The notes: a model not told the origin generated them from the letters alone. Shown: positions 1 through 8,730, numbered from the stretch's first letter. The stretch is 63,454 nucleotides of DNA from Halobacteriales archaeon (GCA_007118145.1 SKSD01000051.1:1-63454); one strand, 5' to 3'. Translations and numbers: made by a program.

Positions 1-1421
1 AGGACGCTCTTTGTCCGGAGGTACGAGTCGAGTGCCTCGAGCCCCTTCTCACGCCCGATGCCGCTCTTCTTGAACCCGCCGAAGGGGGTCTCTACCGTGT
101 CGCCGAACCATTCGTTGACGTAGACGGTACCGACCTCGAGATCTCGTGCCATCCGAAGGGCCTCACCGATGTCAGTAGAGAAGACTCCACCGGTGAGACC
201 GAATTCGACATCGTTCGCGAGTTCAATCGCCTCCTCAGGCTCGCTGTATGGCGTCACCGCGAGGACCGGACCGAAGATCTCCTCACGAGCGATGCGCATA
301 TCGGGTTCAACATCGGTAAAGACCGTTGGCTCGACGAAGTACCCGGGTCGATCGAGTGCCTCACCACCCGTAGCGAGCGTCGCACCCTCTTTGATGCCCA
401 CATCGATGTATCTGGTTACCTTCTCGAAGTGCTCCTCGTGATTGAGTGGGCCCATGTCTGGGTTCTCAGTGCCCGGCCCGAGTTCGAGTGATTCGGCCAT
501 GTTGACGATACCCTCGACGAACTCGTCGTAGACTGACTCATGAACGATCGCTCGATCGGTCGCGGAGCACACCTGTCCGCTGTTGATGAAGATACCGACG
601 CGCGTCCAGAAGACGGCGGACTTCATGTTGGCATTCGGTGTGACGATCGCGCTGTTCTTCCCGCCTAGTTCGAGTGTGACAGGCGTGATCGTCGTCGCGG
701 CCGCTTCCATGACGGCCTGACCGGTTGGGACGCTCCCCGTGAAGGTCAACACGTCGACATCATGGTGTTGGGTGATCGCCGCACCTGGCTCGGCACCACC
801 GGTCACGACGTTATAGACGCCATCGGGCAGGCCGACCTCCTCACAGACCTCTGTCAGCAACAACGCTGTCAACGGTGTCGTCGGGGCTGGTTTGGTGACC
901 ACGGTGTTACCTGCGGCCAGTGCAGGGGCAACTCCTCGGGCCAGGAGATTGAACGGGAAGTTCCACGGGACGATTTGGCCGCTCACCCCATAGGGCTCGC
1001 GAGTCGTGTAGTTGACCCGGTCCCTGGTGACCGGTATCGACCGCCCCTCGAGCTTGTCCGCAGCGCCGGCATAGTACTCGAAGTAGCGTGCAGCCCCCTC
1101 GATATCGTTACTCGCCTGGCGGAGTGGTTTACCCTGATTGAGACTCTCGAGTTCGACGAACTCCTCCGCACGTTCACGGAGACGCTGTGCGATCTGTGTG
1201 AGATACCGGCCACGCTGTGCTGGCTCTAGCGCAGACCACTCTTCGAACGCATCATCGGCCACCTCGACAGCATGATCCACATCGGCCTTGGTACCTGCAG
1301 CCACGGAGGCGAGTACCTCCTCAGTCGCCGGGTCGAGGATATCGTAGTACTCGCCAGCGTTCGGTTCGACCCACGCTCCATCGATGTAGTGATCTCGTGA
1401 TTCGTAGTCAAGTGATGCCAT
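1..1421 (-). CDS. Aldehyde dehydrogenase, NAD(P)-dependent (3' end outside window)
   Basis: ALDH-superfamily enzyme that oxidises an aldehyde to the acid with NAD(P)+; the substrate cannot be told from sequence. About 473 residues are visible from the ATG at 1421, and the frame runs off the left edge, so only a short C-terminal tail is missing. The family landmarks are present: the Rossmann/NAD segment with PWNFP, the LELGGKN motif with general base Glu251, and the SGQVCSATDR motif with nucleophile Cys285. A C-terminal EIFGPVL motif is also seen. It looks closest to betaine-aldehyde/succinate-semialdehyde types, which is an inference. It is monocistronic or first in its unit, and 105 bp separate its start from the stop of mvaD upstream on the same strand. 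Confidence 0.93.
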   Translation of the reverse strand, partial: MASLDYESRDHYIDGAWVEPNAGEYYDILDPATEEVLASVAAGTKADVDHAVEVADDAFEEWSALEPAQRGRYLTQIAQRLRERAEEFVELESLNQGKPLRQASNDIEGAARYFEYYAGAADKLEGRSIPVTRDRVNYTTREPYGVSGQIVPWNFPFNLLARGVAPALAAGNTVVTKPAPTTPLTALLLTEVCEEVGLPDGVYNVVTGGAEPGAAITQHHDVDVLTFTGSVPTGQAVMEAAATTITPVTLELGGKNSAIVTPNANMKSAVFWTRVGIFINSGQVCSATDRAIVHESVYDEFVEGIVNMAESLELGPGTENPDMGPLNHEEHFEKVTRYIDVGIKEGATLATGGEALDRPGYFVEPTVFTDVEPDMRIAREEIFGPVLAVTPYSEPEEAIELANDVEFGLTGGVFSTDIGEALRMARDLEVGTVYVNEWFGDTVETPFGGFKKSGIGREKGLEALDSYLRTKSV

Positions 1422-1526
1422 GGTCTCCCTCAGGTGCACCAAGTACCCAATCACACGTTAACCAATCGCTTGACTATCGACGATACAGTGTGCAACGTAC
1501 CGTCTCACGCCTTGGTGCACCACCGG

Positions 1527-2504
1527 TCAGAATAACGCCTGGTCGTCATCCAGATGGGCTGGCCCGCCGACCTGCCAGATACGGATATCGTGGAGATCGA
1601 GCCGTTCGAGTTCGTCGACTACCTCCTTCACATGCGGCTCGGTGGTATTGACATAGACACTGGCACCAGTATCGGTCGAGAAGTAGACCGGGATATCATC
1701 TTCCTCGCGGAGGTGACGGACCGTCTCGAACACCTCGAGGGTCACCGGTTGCCAGTAGATCCAACCCTCGGGTCCGGTCATGGTCGTCGCGGCTAGTGAG
1801 ATCGAGTCAGCCTCGACACAGGCGAAGGTCCGGTTGAACGAGCCACTGGCCAGGCCCGCCCTGACCGTCGCGAGTTGCTCGTGCACGTGTGCGAGGCGCG
1901 CGTCAAACATGTGGCTCTCTGGTGCCTCCCGGTGGGCATCTCCGGTCTCCTTGTACGCGTCGACGATCGCGGCGATCACCCTGAGGTCGTCCTCGAGCGG
2001 ACTCTCGATACGGCTGGATCGGCAGGTGATATCATCAGCACCACCGGGGAGGATCGAAAAGCCACCAGTCACCGATCGCGCGGCGGATGCCGACCCCAGG
2101 CGAGCGATTGCCGACAGGCGATGCAGGTCGAGCTCGATGTCAGCAGCCCCGGCGGTGGCGACGGCTGCGGCGGCCATGCCCGACGAGGACGAGCCAAGAC
2201 CCACGTTGGTCGGGAAGGTACTCGTGCTCTCTAACCTGACTGCCTGACCTGCCATGTCCGCCAACTCGCGTGCGGCATCGACCACCTTCGCGACGCGATC
2301 TGCCGCCTCGCCTTCGAGTCGTTCATCCTCGACGATGAACACGTCCTCGCTCCGGTCAGGTCTGAACTCGACGGTCGTGATCGACCGCGACGGTGCGGTG
2401 CAGACGCTGATGCTATCGTGATAGGGGAGACGTTGGTCGTGGTCACGCATGCCGTGATACTTCACCATTCCCTGGATGGGATGCGCGACGGCCGTCGCTT
2501 TCAT
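1527..2504 (-). CDS. mvaD: Phosphomevalonate decarboxylase (GHMP family)
   Basis: GHMP-fold decarboxylase of 325 aa. In haloarchaea this protein decarboxylates mevalonate 5-phosphate to isopentenyl phosphate in the alternative mevalonate pathway that feeds archaeal lipid synthesis. The diagnostic P-loop-like stretch NVGLGSSSSG lies about one third in, preceded by the KYHG(M)RD segment expected near the N-terminus of mevalonate-diphosphate-decarboxylase relatives. The ATG at 2504 (MKATAVAHP) is preferred over an upstream in-frame ATG at 2591, because the extra 29 residues have no family resemblance and would overlap the divergent nth gene. The choice of phosphomevalonate over diphosphomevalonate as substrate rests on what is known for Halobacteria, not on a residue read here. 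Confidence 0.88.
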   Translation of the reverse strand: MKATAVAHPIQGMVKYHGMRDHDQRLPYHDSISVCTAPSRSITTVEFRPDRSEDVFIVEDERLEGEAADRVAKVVDAARELADMAGQAVRLESTSTFPTNVGLGSSSSGMAAAAVATAGAADIELDLHRLSAIARLGSASAARSVTGGFSILPGGADDITCRSSRIESPLEDDLRVIAAIVDAYKETGDAHREAPESHMFDARLAHVHEQLATVRAGLASGSFNRTFACVEADSISLAATTMTGPEGWIYWQPVTLEVFETVRHLREEDDIPVYFSTDTGASVYVNTTEPHVKEVVDELERLDLHDIRIWQVGGPAHLDDDQALF

Positions 2505-2570
2505 GTGGCCGATGCTTCGTGTAAGCGGCATAAAGGTACGCCGATACGACAGGCGTGGACCGAATCGCTC

Positions 2571-3296
2571 ATGGTCGACGAGGTGAGCCATTCGCCTATG
2601 GAGGACCCGGACGATCGAGCGCCGATCATCGTCGAGCGACTGACCGAGGAGTACCCCGACAGCACCATCTCACTCCGGTACTCAAGTCGCCTCGAGTTAC
2701 TCGTCGCGGTCGTCCTCTCTGCGCAGTGCACCGATAAACGGGTCAACAAGGTGACGAGCGAGCTCTTCAAGAAGTACACCGCGCCTGAGGATTACGCCGA
2801 TGCAGACGTGGATGAACTCGCCGATGATATCTACTCGATCACCTATCACAACCAGAAGGCGGGGTATCTCAGGGATGCCTGTCGCGTCATGGTCGAGGAG
2901 TACGATGGTGAGGTGCCCGATACCATGGATGACCTGATCAGTCTCCCCGGTATTGGACGTAAGACAGCGAACGTCGTCTTGCAACACGGCCACGATATCA
3001 TCGAGGGTATCGTCGTCGATACACACGTACAACGACTCGCCCGTCGCCTCGGCCTGACCGAGGCACGAACCCCGCGGGCGATCGAGGCAGAGTTGATGGA
3101 GATCGTACCTGAGGACGCATGGGTACAGTTCACCCACCTCCTCATCGATCACGGGCGTGCTGTATGTACAGCTCGGTCGCCGTCATGTGACGAGTGCGTC
3201 CTCGAGGATATCTGCCCGTCATCTCGTTGCACACCGGATGCGGTCGATCTGGCCAGTGGCGAGCCATGGGATGCACCGATACGTTCACCGGAGTAA
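2571..3296 (+). CDS. nth: Endonuclease III (bifunctional DNA glycosylase/AP lyase)
   Basis: Base-excision repair enzyme of 241 aa that removes oxidised pyrimidines and nicks the abasic site. The helix-hairpin-helix LPGIGRKTA carries the catalytic lysine (Lys131), followed by VDTHVQR with the catalytic aspartate (Asp150). A 4Fe-4S loop with exact endonuclease III spacing, C-x6-C-x2-C-x5-C (Cys199, 206, 209, 215), closes the core. The ATG at 2571 is chosen; an ATG at 2598 is also possible, and the frame opens further upstream without family sequence. It is divergent from mvaD with 66 bp between starts, and its stop lies 8 bp from the convergent small membrane protein. Confidence 0.95.
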   Translation: MVDEVSHSPMEDPDDRAPIIVERLTEEYPDSTISLRYSSRLELLVAVVLSAQCTDKRVNKVTSELFKKYTAPEDYADADVDELADDIYSITYHNQKAGYLRDACRVMVEEYDGEVPDTMDDLISLPGIGRKTANVVLQHGHDIIEGIVVDTHVQRLARRLGLTEARTPRAIEAELMEIVPEDAWVQFTHLLIDHGRAVCTARSPSCDECVLEDICPSSRCTPDAVDLASGEPWDAPIRSPE

Positions 3297-3304
3297 GGTT
3301 TCGC

Positions 3305-3790
3305 TCAACCGACGAGGTAGAACCGGGCGTATACGGCGAGCCCGACGATGTACGAGAGGGACCAAAGGAGCAGGTAACCGAACACACCGATGCGAAGTCG
3401 CCGTCGCCAGTGAGGCATCCGCTCATCGAGCTCGTCGATAGCGATAGCTGGATCTGGTTCATGATACAGATTGTGTGCGCGTTTTGCACGATAGATCGGG
3501 ACGATACCCCATAATCCGATGACCAACAGCGCATACGCCTGTATCGCGAGGAAGATATGCAGGGCGAGCAGACCCGTGAAGCGACCGCCGATCGCCTGTG
3601 GGAGCATCCAGACTAGTACAGGGATGGCCGTCAGGAGGATGCCCGGGATGATCGAACGGAGGTGCGCCATCAACACACCCCATGTGACCATCTCTGACCT
3701 GAGGATGATCCAGACGCCGTGGAGGTACAACGGCAGACTCAGCGAGACGACGATGAGGACGACCGTCGCGATGGTCCGTTCAGACAGCAT
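3305..3790 (-). CDS. Haloarchaeal four-helix membrane protein near the halocyanin/pet cluster (DUF7321-like)
   Basis: Integral membrane protein of 161 aa with four hydrophobic segments at about residues 6-28, 45-65, 73-96 and 132-158, and a charged loop in between carrying RAKRAH. There is no catalytic motif and I do not recognise a function. From memory, haloarchaeal genomes carry a family numbered around DUF7321 in just this position next to the halocyanin and Rieske/cytochrome b genes; the number is unchecked. The gene is divergent from the next one (3883), and its initiator at 3790 lies 92 bp from that ATG, so the two may share a regulatory region. A role in assembling or anchoring the respiratory complex is guessed from position only. 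Confidence 0.75.
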   Translation of the reverse strand: MLSERTIATVVLIVVSLSLPLYLHGVWIILRSEMVTWGVLMAHLRSIIPGILLTAIPVLVWMLPQAIGGRFTGLLALHIFLAIQAYALLVIGLWGIVPIYRAKRAHNLYHEPDPAIAIDELDERMPHWRRRLRIGVFGYLLLWSLSYIVGLAVYARFYLVG

Positions 3791-3882
3791 CTATGCACGT
3801 CTGTGACCGCAGCAGCGATAAAGCGCCCGAGTCGTCCGAGGACGCAAGCGGTTTGGTCATCGCATCAGAACTGACCAGTACG

Positions 3883-4623
3883 ATGGACGGGTCTGACGAA
3901 CGTGATGACACCGGCCCGACGCTCGAGGAGGTCGAGGAACGCTTCGATTTCGAGTCGTTCGGACCGGCTGACCTGGCGGAGATGACACCCGAGGAGTGGG
4001 ATGTCGCCTTCGACCCTGACGCGTGGATCACCGGCCATCGCCTCCTCGAACGCGTCGAGACAGATCTCCGCCGACGCATCGCCGAGCGAGATGTCTTCGC
4101 CGTGGTGGAGTGGACGCGATCGGGTGGTGAGGAGTGTCTCCTCGCCTACTCAGACGAGGGATACGCCCTCGTCAGGCCGAATGGATCGGTCGAGGGATTC
4201 GGGACGGTACTGAACGATGTCAAGCCATCGGTCGCACTGTGTTCCATGCCGGAGTACGAACCCGAGGAGGCACCTCCCGGGCTGGGTGAACTCCCTGACC
4301 CGGCCGAGGTGGAACAGGCCCGCGGTCGGCTGGGCAACCTGATGCTACAGGCGATATCGTTCGCGATGGCTGTCTGTGGACTGATCTTACTCGCGGCCTG
4401 GCTGGCGTATGATCTCCCACTGTTCGCGGCTGTCATCGCGCTTGGGTTCCTGGTGGTGGCCGCACTGTTGGTGTTCCTCGTTATCAACGCACGGCTCTCC
4501 TCGCGATATCGTGCTGAGGATTACCGTGAACGACTTCGAGCAGCTGGGGTGGGCTCAGATGATCGCCCGTCATTCTTGCCTGACGCCGATGAATCCGAGG
4601 AAGAATCACCGGGGCAAGCTTAG
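3883..4623 (+). CDS. Acidic membrane protein upstream of halocyanin (DUF7319-like)
   Basis: A 246-aa protein with a very acidic N-terminal domain (about residues 1-155) followed by two adjacent membrane helices (about 163-185 and 188-211) and an acidic C-terminal tail. No enzyme motif is visible. The ATG at 3883 (MDGSDERDD) is chosen; the frame is open to an ATG at 3793, but those 30 residues look like leader sequence. It stops 45 bp before the halocyanin gene, and a new TATA box lies in that gap, so it may be a separate transcript. I associate it with a haloarchaeal family numbered about DUF7319 on the basis of position and topology, from memory. Confidence 0.72.
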   Translation: MDGSDERDDTGPTLEEVEERFDFESFGPADLAEMTPEEWDVAFDPDAWITGHRLLERVETDLRRRIAERDVFAVVEWTRSGGEECLLAYSDEGYALVRPNGSVEGFGTVLNDVKPSVALCSMPEYEPEEAPPGLGELPDPAEVEQARGRLGNLMLQAISFAMAVCGLILLAAWLAYDLPLFAAVIALGFLVVAALLVFLVINARLSSRYRAEDYRERLRAAGVGSDDRPSFLPDADESEEESPGQA

Positions 4624-4636
4624 CGCATTCGGTGGG

Positions 4637-4642
4637 TTTAAG
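4637..4642 (+). promoter_or_regulatory. TATA box of the halocyanin-pet operon
   Basis: TTTAAG lies 32 nt upstream of the halocyanin ATG at 4669, the usual spacing for a leaderless haloarchaeal transcript. No Shine-Dalgarno-like sequence precedes that ATG. Genes to 8730 follow with gaps of at most 7 bp, so this could be the operon promoter. Confidence 0.55.
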
Positions 4643-4668
4643 CAATCGGGTTTCCGAGTTGGCGATGT

Positions 4669-5328
4669 ATGAAACGCCGGGAGTTCCTGCTTGGTGCAGT
4701 GGGCGCTGGCGGAGCGCTCGCGGCGAGCAGTGCACAGGCCGCAGGTTCGCCCCAGGGCGGCGTGCCTGCTGGGGCTCACCCCGACACCGTCGGTCGCGGA
4801 AGCTCGCTGTATCAAGAGGACTCACCAGAGAACAACGATGACGATGAGGAGAACGGCGAGGATGGTAACGATGAGGTCGTAGTAGAGCTCGTCGACTATG
4901 CCTACGTACCGGGGACGGACCAACCACTCGAGATCGAACCGGGGACGACCGTCCGTTTCGTGTGGATCACCGACACCCACAATATCGCGATCACGTCTGC
5001 ACCCGAAGATTCCGACTGGGAGGGCGTCCCTGATGTCCACGATGCCGGGTTCGAACACGAACACACCTTCACCGTTGAGGGTACCTATGAGTTCGAGTGC
5101 ACGCCCCACGTCGGACTGGGTATGATCGGGTCGATCATCGTCGGTGAGATACCAGACGATCCAGTTGCGGCACCACCCGAGTTCGATCCGCACGAGGTCG
5201 GTGTCCCGTTACAAAAGCACTTCATCGGCATCGCGACGTTCTTCGCGATAGCGTTGACACTCGTGTTCACGTTCTACGTGCTCAAATACGGTGAAACACC
5301 GCATTCAGGGAGTCCAAACAGGAAGTGA
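4669..5328 (+). CDS. Halocyanin, membrane-anchored blue copper protein
   Basis: Type-1 copper electron carrier of 219 aa, expected on the outer face of the membrane. It begins with a twin-arginine signal (KRREFLLGAV) and an alanine-rich h-region to about residue 25. An acidic linker follows (residues 50-68), then the cupredoxin domain. The copper ligands can be read as His104, Cys144, His147 and Met152 (the ECTPHVGLGM segment). Unlike lipid-anchored halocyanins it has a C-terminal membrane helix at about 183-205. It heads the pet cluster, so it is the probable mobile or tethered electron acceptor of the Rieske/cytochrome b complex; that partnership is inferred from gene order. Confidence 0.93.
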   Translation: MKRREFLLGAVGAGGALAASSAQAAGSPQGGVPAGAHPDTVGRGSSLYQEDSPENNDDDEENGEDGNDEVVVELVDYAYVPGTDQPLEIEPGTTVRFVWITDTHNIAITSAPEDSDWEGVPDVHDAGFEHEHTFTVEGTYEFECTPHVGLGMIGSIIVGEIPDDPVAAPPEFDPHEVGVPLQKHFIGIATFFAIALTLVFTFYVLKYGETPHSGSPNRK

Positions 5329-5334
5329 TCAAGC

Positions 5335-5721
5335 ATGGCAACCTCAGGTAACCCATACGGCGACATTCACCGATACGAACCCGCCAGGGAGAGCACACCA
5401 GCCGCGATCGCGATTGTACTCCTCACCATCATCGAGATCGTCCTCGTCGGCGTGTTCACCTACGGCCTGATCAACGGTTGGGGACTGACCGAGGTCGGTA
5501 ACATGTACCTCGGCTTCATCCTCGCGTTGATCTTCATCGCCCTCGCGTTCATCCTGGCACTGTATCGCAAGGAGTTCCTCCCGGACGTGATGATCGTGAA
5601 AAAGCGCCGACGCAAGTGGGAGGATATCTACACGCGCACGGAGGATGTCGAAGGTCACGAGATCAAGGACGACATCTGGGAGATCATCAAACAAACGGTC
5701 TATCCATACTACAAACGCTAA
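5335..5721 (+). CDS. Two-helix membrane protein between halocyanin and Rieske genes (DUF7318-like)
   Basis: A 128-aa protein with two membrane segments at about residues 23-45 and 55-77, then a basic, charged cytoplasmic tail (KKRRRKWED onward) rich in Tyr and Trp. There are no heme-ligand His pairs and no Cys. It starts 6 bp after the halocyanin stop and ends 1 bp before the Rieske ATG, so it is certainly co-transcribed. It probably is an accessory subunit of the bc-type complex; the haloarchaeal family number is about DUF7318, from memory. No biochemical role is visible. Confidence 0.8.
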   Translation: MATSGNPYGDIHRYEPARESTPAAIAIVLLTIIEIVLVGVFTYGLINGWGLTEVGNMYLGFILALIFIALAFILALYRKEFLPDVMIVKKRRRKWEDIYTRTEDVEGHEIKDDIWEIIKQTVYPYYKR

Positions 5722-5722
5722 C

Positions 5723-6574
5723 ATGAGTGAACATTTACCAGACAAGTACCCGACTGATTCATCCAGGCGACGGTTCGTCCGTGGCGTGGTCGGGAGCGCC
5801 GCCCTGGCCGGTATCGGTTCTGCATCTGCGGCCATGGTCGATACGCTGACGACCCCACCTGGTATCGGTGGTGGCCCGACACTCTACCGTGGTGCTGAGC
5901 GTATCGGTGGGCCGGCACCTCGGAGTGTCCCCCAGATCCCGGTCCGTGTCGATGATGAGGGCTATGTCGTTGGTGTCTGGCCAGACCTGCAAGAGGTCGA
6001 GCAAGATGGCATCCCTGTAACGATCGCAGAGATGGAGATTGAGGGCTTCACCTACTCATCAACCTGGTTCCAGTACTGTGGAATCCAGTCGACACCGGGG
6101 ATGATCCCTGATGCTGACAAGGAGAACTACTTCCACTACACCCGCACCTCGAACTACGACTGGCAGACCGAGGAGACTGAGGGTGGAGACCGCCTTCATA
6201 TCGATCACTTTGACGATTACGAGACCTGGGCCGAGCCGATCGGTCGAGGTGGCCTTGGCAAGGGAGCACAGGCACGCTGGCGATCTGAGGATGAGGACTC
6301 GCGAGATGCCATCCCTGTCCAGGTGATCCGCAGCCCAATCGTCGAGGAACGTGCACAGGAGGATGAATGGCTCGCCGCGACCACCGATGAGGGTTTCATC
6401 GCGTTCTTGAACCAGTGCACACACTTCTGTTGCGTCCCTGGCTGGAAGACGTACCGCGACGCCCCGCAGTTCAACGCCGAGGACATGATCTACTGCCAGT
6501 GCCATCAGTCGGTGTACGACCCGTTCAGTATCGTGACAGAGACGTTCATCGCACTACCACGACCGGAGGGATGA
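5723..6574 (+). CDS. petA: Rieske iron-sulfur protein of the cytochrome b6-like complex
   Basis: 283-aa Rieske protein that would pass electrons from quinol to halocyanin or another acceptor. The N-terminus carries a twin-arginine motif (SSRRRFVRG) with a hydrophobic segment to about residue 38, as expected for Tat-dependent export of a preloaded 2Fe-2S cluster. The cluster motifs are near the C-terminus: Cys232-Thr-His234 with Cys237, and Cys258-x-Cys260-His261. Ligands are Cys232, His234, Cys258 and His261, and Cys237/Cys260 would form the stabilising disulfide. A long insert of about 130 residues precedes the cluster domain. The ATG at 5723 is chosen because it follows the previous stop by one base; an upstream in-frame start lies inside that gene. 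Confidence 0.93.
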   Translation: MSEHLPDKYPTDSSRRRFVRGVVGSAALAGIGSASAAMVDTLTTPPGIGGGPTLYRGAERIGGPAPRSVPQIPVRVDDEGYVVGVWPDLQEVEQDGIPVTIAEMEIEGFTYSSTWFQYCGIQSTPGMIPDADKENYFHYTRTSNYDWQTEETEGGDRLHIDHFDDYETWAEPIGRGGLGKGAQARWRSEDEDSRDAIPVQVIRSPIVEERAQEDEWLAATTDEGFIAFLNQCTHFCCVPGWKTYRDAPQFNAEDMIYCQCHQSVYDPFSIVTETFIALPRPEG

Positions 6575-6581
6575 AGTCTCG

Positions 6582-7376
6582 ATGAGTGTCAAACCCCAAG
6601 ACGAGTTCGACCGCAAGGCGTGGTTGCAAGAGCAGGATCTCACCCACCTCGAGACGATCTACCTCAAGATCCTGATCTACTTCGATACGCGGTTCAGACT
6701 GGTCGATTACCTCGAGATGATGGAGAGCCTCTACTACAAGGCCAACCTCCAGATGCCGAAATCACACACGGAACAGTATAACCTGGATAATAAATTCTGG
6801 TACTGGTACCCGCTTTACTCACTCGGGCTGTTGACGCTGTTGGCCTATATCGTCGCTGCTGTCAGCGGGGCCTTGTTGGGGCTGTACTATGCACCATCAG
6901 CTGAGGGTGATCCGTCGACCGCATACAGCCAGATGATCTTCATCATGGACGAACTCGATTTCGGCCTGATGTTACGGAGCATCCACCGGTGGGCAGCCCA
7001 GTTCATGGTGGCTGCAGTCTTCCTCCACATGCTCCGGGTGTACTTCACGGGTGCGTACAAGGAACCACGTGAGCTCAACTGGGTGATCGGGGTCATCCTC
7101 CTGATCCTGACGATCGCCTTCGGGTACACCGGCTATCTGCTGCCGTGGAACCAGCTCTCGATGTGGGCAGGACAGATCGGCCTTGAGATGGCGCTCGCCA
7201 GCCCGCTCATCGGTGAATGGCTCGCCCAGCTGATGTTCGGTGGCTTCGAGGTCGGCCAACCGGCACTGATGCGGATGTACATCGTCCACGTCTTCCTCTT
7301 CCCGTTCATCGTCACCGGGTTGATCATCGTCCACATCGGTATCGTCTGGATGCAAGGAATCGCTGAACCACACTGA
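6582..7376 (+). CDS. petB: Cytochrome b6-like subunit (N-terminal half of cytochrome b)
   Basis: 264-aa di-heme cytochrome b core with four membrane helices after a soluble N-terminal stretch of about 75 residues. The heme ligands are His135 and His149 in one helix (13 residues between) and His236 and His251 in another (14 residues between). The 13/14 pattern is that of chloroplast/cyanobacterial cytochrome b6; mitochondrial-type cytochrome b has 13/13. A GYTGYLLPWNQ segment matches the Qo-side helix region. It is followed 6 bp later by petD, the second half, so this is a split b6/subunit-IV arrangement. Confidence 0.93.
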   Translation: MSVKPQDEFDRKAWLQEQDLTHLETIYLKILIYFDTRFRLVDYLEMMESLYYKANLQMPKSHTEQYNLDNKFWYWYPLYSLGLLTLLAYIVAAVSGALLGLYYAPSAEGDPSTAYSQMIFIMDELDFGLMLRSIHRWAAQFMVAAVFLHMLRVYFTGAYKEPRELNWVIGVILLILTIAFGYTGYLLPWNQLSMWAGQIGLEMALASPLIGEWLAQLMFGGFEVGQPALMRMYIVHVFLFPFIVTGLIIVHIGIVWMQGIAEPH

Positions 7377-7382
7377 TAGACC

Positions 7383-8159
7383 ATGACCGACGACACAGAC
7401 CAGACACGAACGGATGGATCGGGGCCGAACATCGTCCCACCTGATGACGAGACGCCGACCTGGCACGAGCGTAAGGAACGCTCGGAGGGTCTCTCGCGAG
7501 TGACCTACGAGTACTTCGAGCGAGGGAGACTCGAAGATCAGCGCCTACGCCAGGACTCTGATTACATCGAGCGAGACGTCCTCGGCTTTCCGACATGGCC
7601 TCACGAGACGATCCGTAACCTCTCGATCGCATCGTTCTTCGTTGGGATCATCATCGCACTGTCTGCAACCCTTCCACCACACTTCGGTGACGAGGCAGAC
7701 CCGAGTGTGACACCTGAGATCATCGTCCCGGACTGGTACCTCTACCCGGCCTTCGGGCTGTTACAGCTCGATCCGATCAACCCCGAACTCGCACTGCTCG
7801 GTGGTGAGAAGTTGATGAGCGACGAGCTCTACGGGATTGCAGCGACCACCGTGGTGATCGGCGTGTTGTTCATCTACCCGTTTGTGAACAAGGGCTCGGC
7901 ACGTCGGCCCATCGAGGAGCCATTCTGGGCGGCCGTCGGGATGGGTGGGCTGATGTTCGGGTTCACGATCAGCGTGCTCTCGATCGATCAGATCGTCGCC
8001 GATCGGATGCCTGGGCTGACGGCACCGCTGATTTTCGACCTGACGCTGTTGCTCCCACTCGTCACCGCGTTCATCACCTACGCGGTGTTGAAGGCGATGC
8101 AAGAGGGGTATATGTATGAGTTGAACCGGCGGTACTACCGTTTACGACCGCCGAGATAA
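7383..8159 (+). CDS. petD: Cytochrome b C-terminal (subunit IV-like) protein
   Basis: 258-aa partner of PetB that completes the cytochrome b fold. About 85 soluble acidic residues are followed by a membrane helix near 80-98, then PDWYLYPAFGLL, the counterpart of the PEWY quinol-oxidation loop (here PDWY, Glu replaced by Asp), and further helices near 155-175, 183-203 and 213-235. It is separated from petB and from the next gene by 6 bp each. The PDWY variant keeps the acidic proton acceptor and is the most notable residue change. Confidence 0.9.
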   Translation: MTDDTDQTRTDGSGPNIVPPDDETPTWHERKERSEGLSRVTYEYFERGRLEDQRLRQDSDYIERDVLGFPTWPHETIRNLSIASFFVGIIIALSATLPPHFGDEADPSVTPEIIVPDWYLYPAFGLLQLDPINPELALLGGEKLMSDELYGIAATTVVIGVLFIYPFVNKGSARRPIEEPFWAAVGMGGLMFGFTISVLSIDQIVADRMPGLTAPLIFDLTLLLPLVTAFITYAVLKAMQEGYMYELNRRYYRLRPPR

Positions 8160-8165
8160 CCGTAC

Positions 8166-8468
8166 ATGGGTGACGACTCCGATGTGTCAAAAAGGCGTCA
8201 TATAGACGTCCCGATGCCGATCTTCAAGGCGGTCACCGTCTTCACCACGTTCTTCGCCGTCATGGCGATCATTGCCGGGTTACTCCTCATCGACCGGGGT
8301 ACTGACCGAGCACGAGCCCCACCTGATGAGGTGAACCTGTGGGTGACCGCGTTGGGCGTCGTGCTCATCGTGTTGGCTGCAGCTGTCTATGCGTTTTCCA
8401 CACGGTTCACGCCCGCAGAAAGAGCAAACGATAAAGGGGACTCATCCCAATCGAACAACGATGGCTGA
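8166..8468 (+). CDS. Small two-helix membrane protein of the pet operon (DUF7315-like)
   Basis: A 100-aa protein with a short charged N-terminus (SKRRHIDVP) and two membrane helices at about 23-43 and 58-78, ending in a polar tail. No cofactor ligands are visible. It starts 6 bp after petD, and its last 8 bp overlap the start of the next gene, so translation is probably coupled. I place it in a haloarchaeal family numbered about DUF7315 by position and topology, from memory. It is likely an accessory subunit of the same complex. Confidence 0.78.
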   Translation: MGDDSDVSKRRHIDVPMPIFKAVTVFTTFFAVMAIIAGLLLIDRGTDRARAPPDEVNLWVTALGVVLIVLAAAVYAFSTRFTPAERANDKGDSSQSNNDG

Positions 8469-8730
8469 CGAATTCATCAAGGGTCTCGCTATCTTCTCTG
8501 GTGCGGGGCTTGTCTGGATGGTCCTCGCTGCCTGGTTTCGTACACCGACGTTCGAGGACGAGCAACTGTTCGGACCCGATCCCGAGGACCCCACTCTGCT
8601 TGTCGAGATTGCACTTGCTATCGCCGATGTCATGTTCTGGTTTGCGATTATCGGTGCGCTCACCTTCTGGGTGGCTATCCCACTGGGTCGCGAGCTGTAC
8701 GGCTACTGGAACGAACGAGCTGACGAGTAG
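8461..8730 (+). CDS. Small two-helix membrane protein, last gene of the pet operon (DUF7314-like)
   Basis: An 89-aa protein with one helix near residues 5-24 and another near 50-75, separated by an acidic loop with DPEDPT. The ATG at 8461 overlaps the upstream gene by 8 bp in another frame; an alternative upstream start would put the N-terminus inside that gene and lacks hydrophobic character. No cofactor motif is seen. It ends the plus-strand run of genes from 4669, after which 163 bp separate it from the convergent 8894-9325 gene. Function is unknown. Confidence 0.75.
   Translation: MADEFIKGLAIFSGAGLVWMVLAAWFRTPTFEDEQLFGPDPEDPTLLVEIALAIADVMFWFAIIGALTFWVAIPLGRELYGYWNERADE

Noticed and set aside
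5040-5060. tRNA T-arm-like GGGTTCGAAC
   Set aside because: It lies inside the halocyanin coding sequence, and no acceptor stem or anticodon arm can be folded around it.
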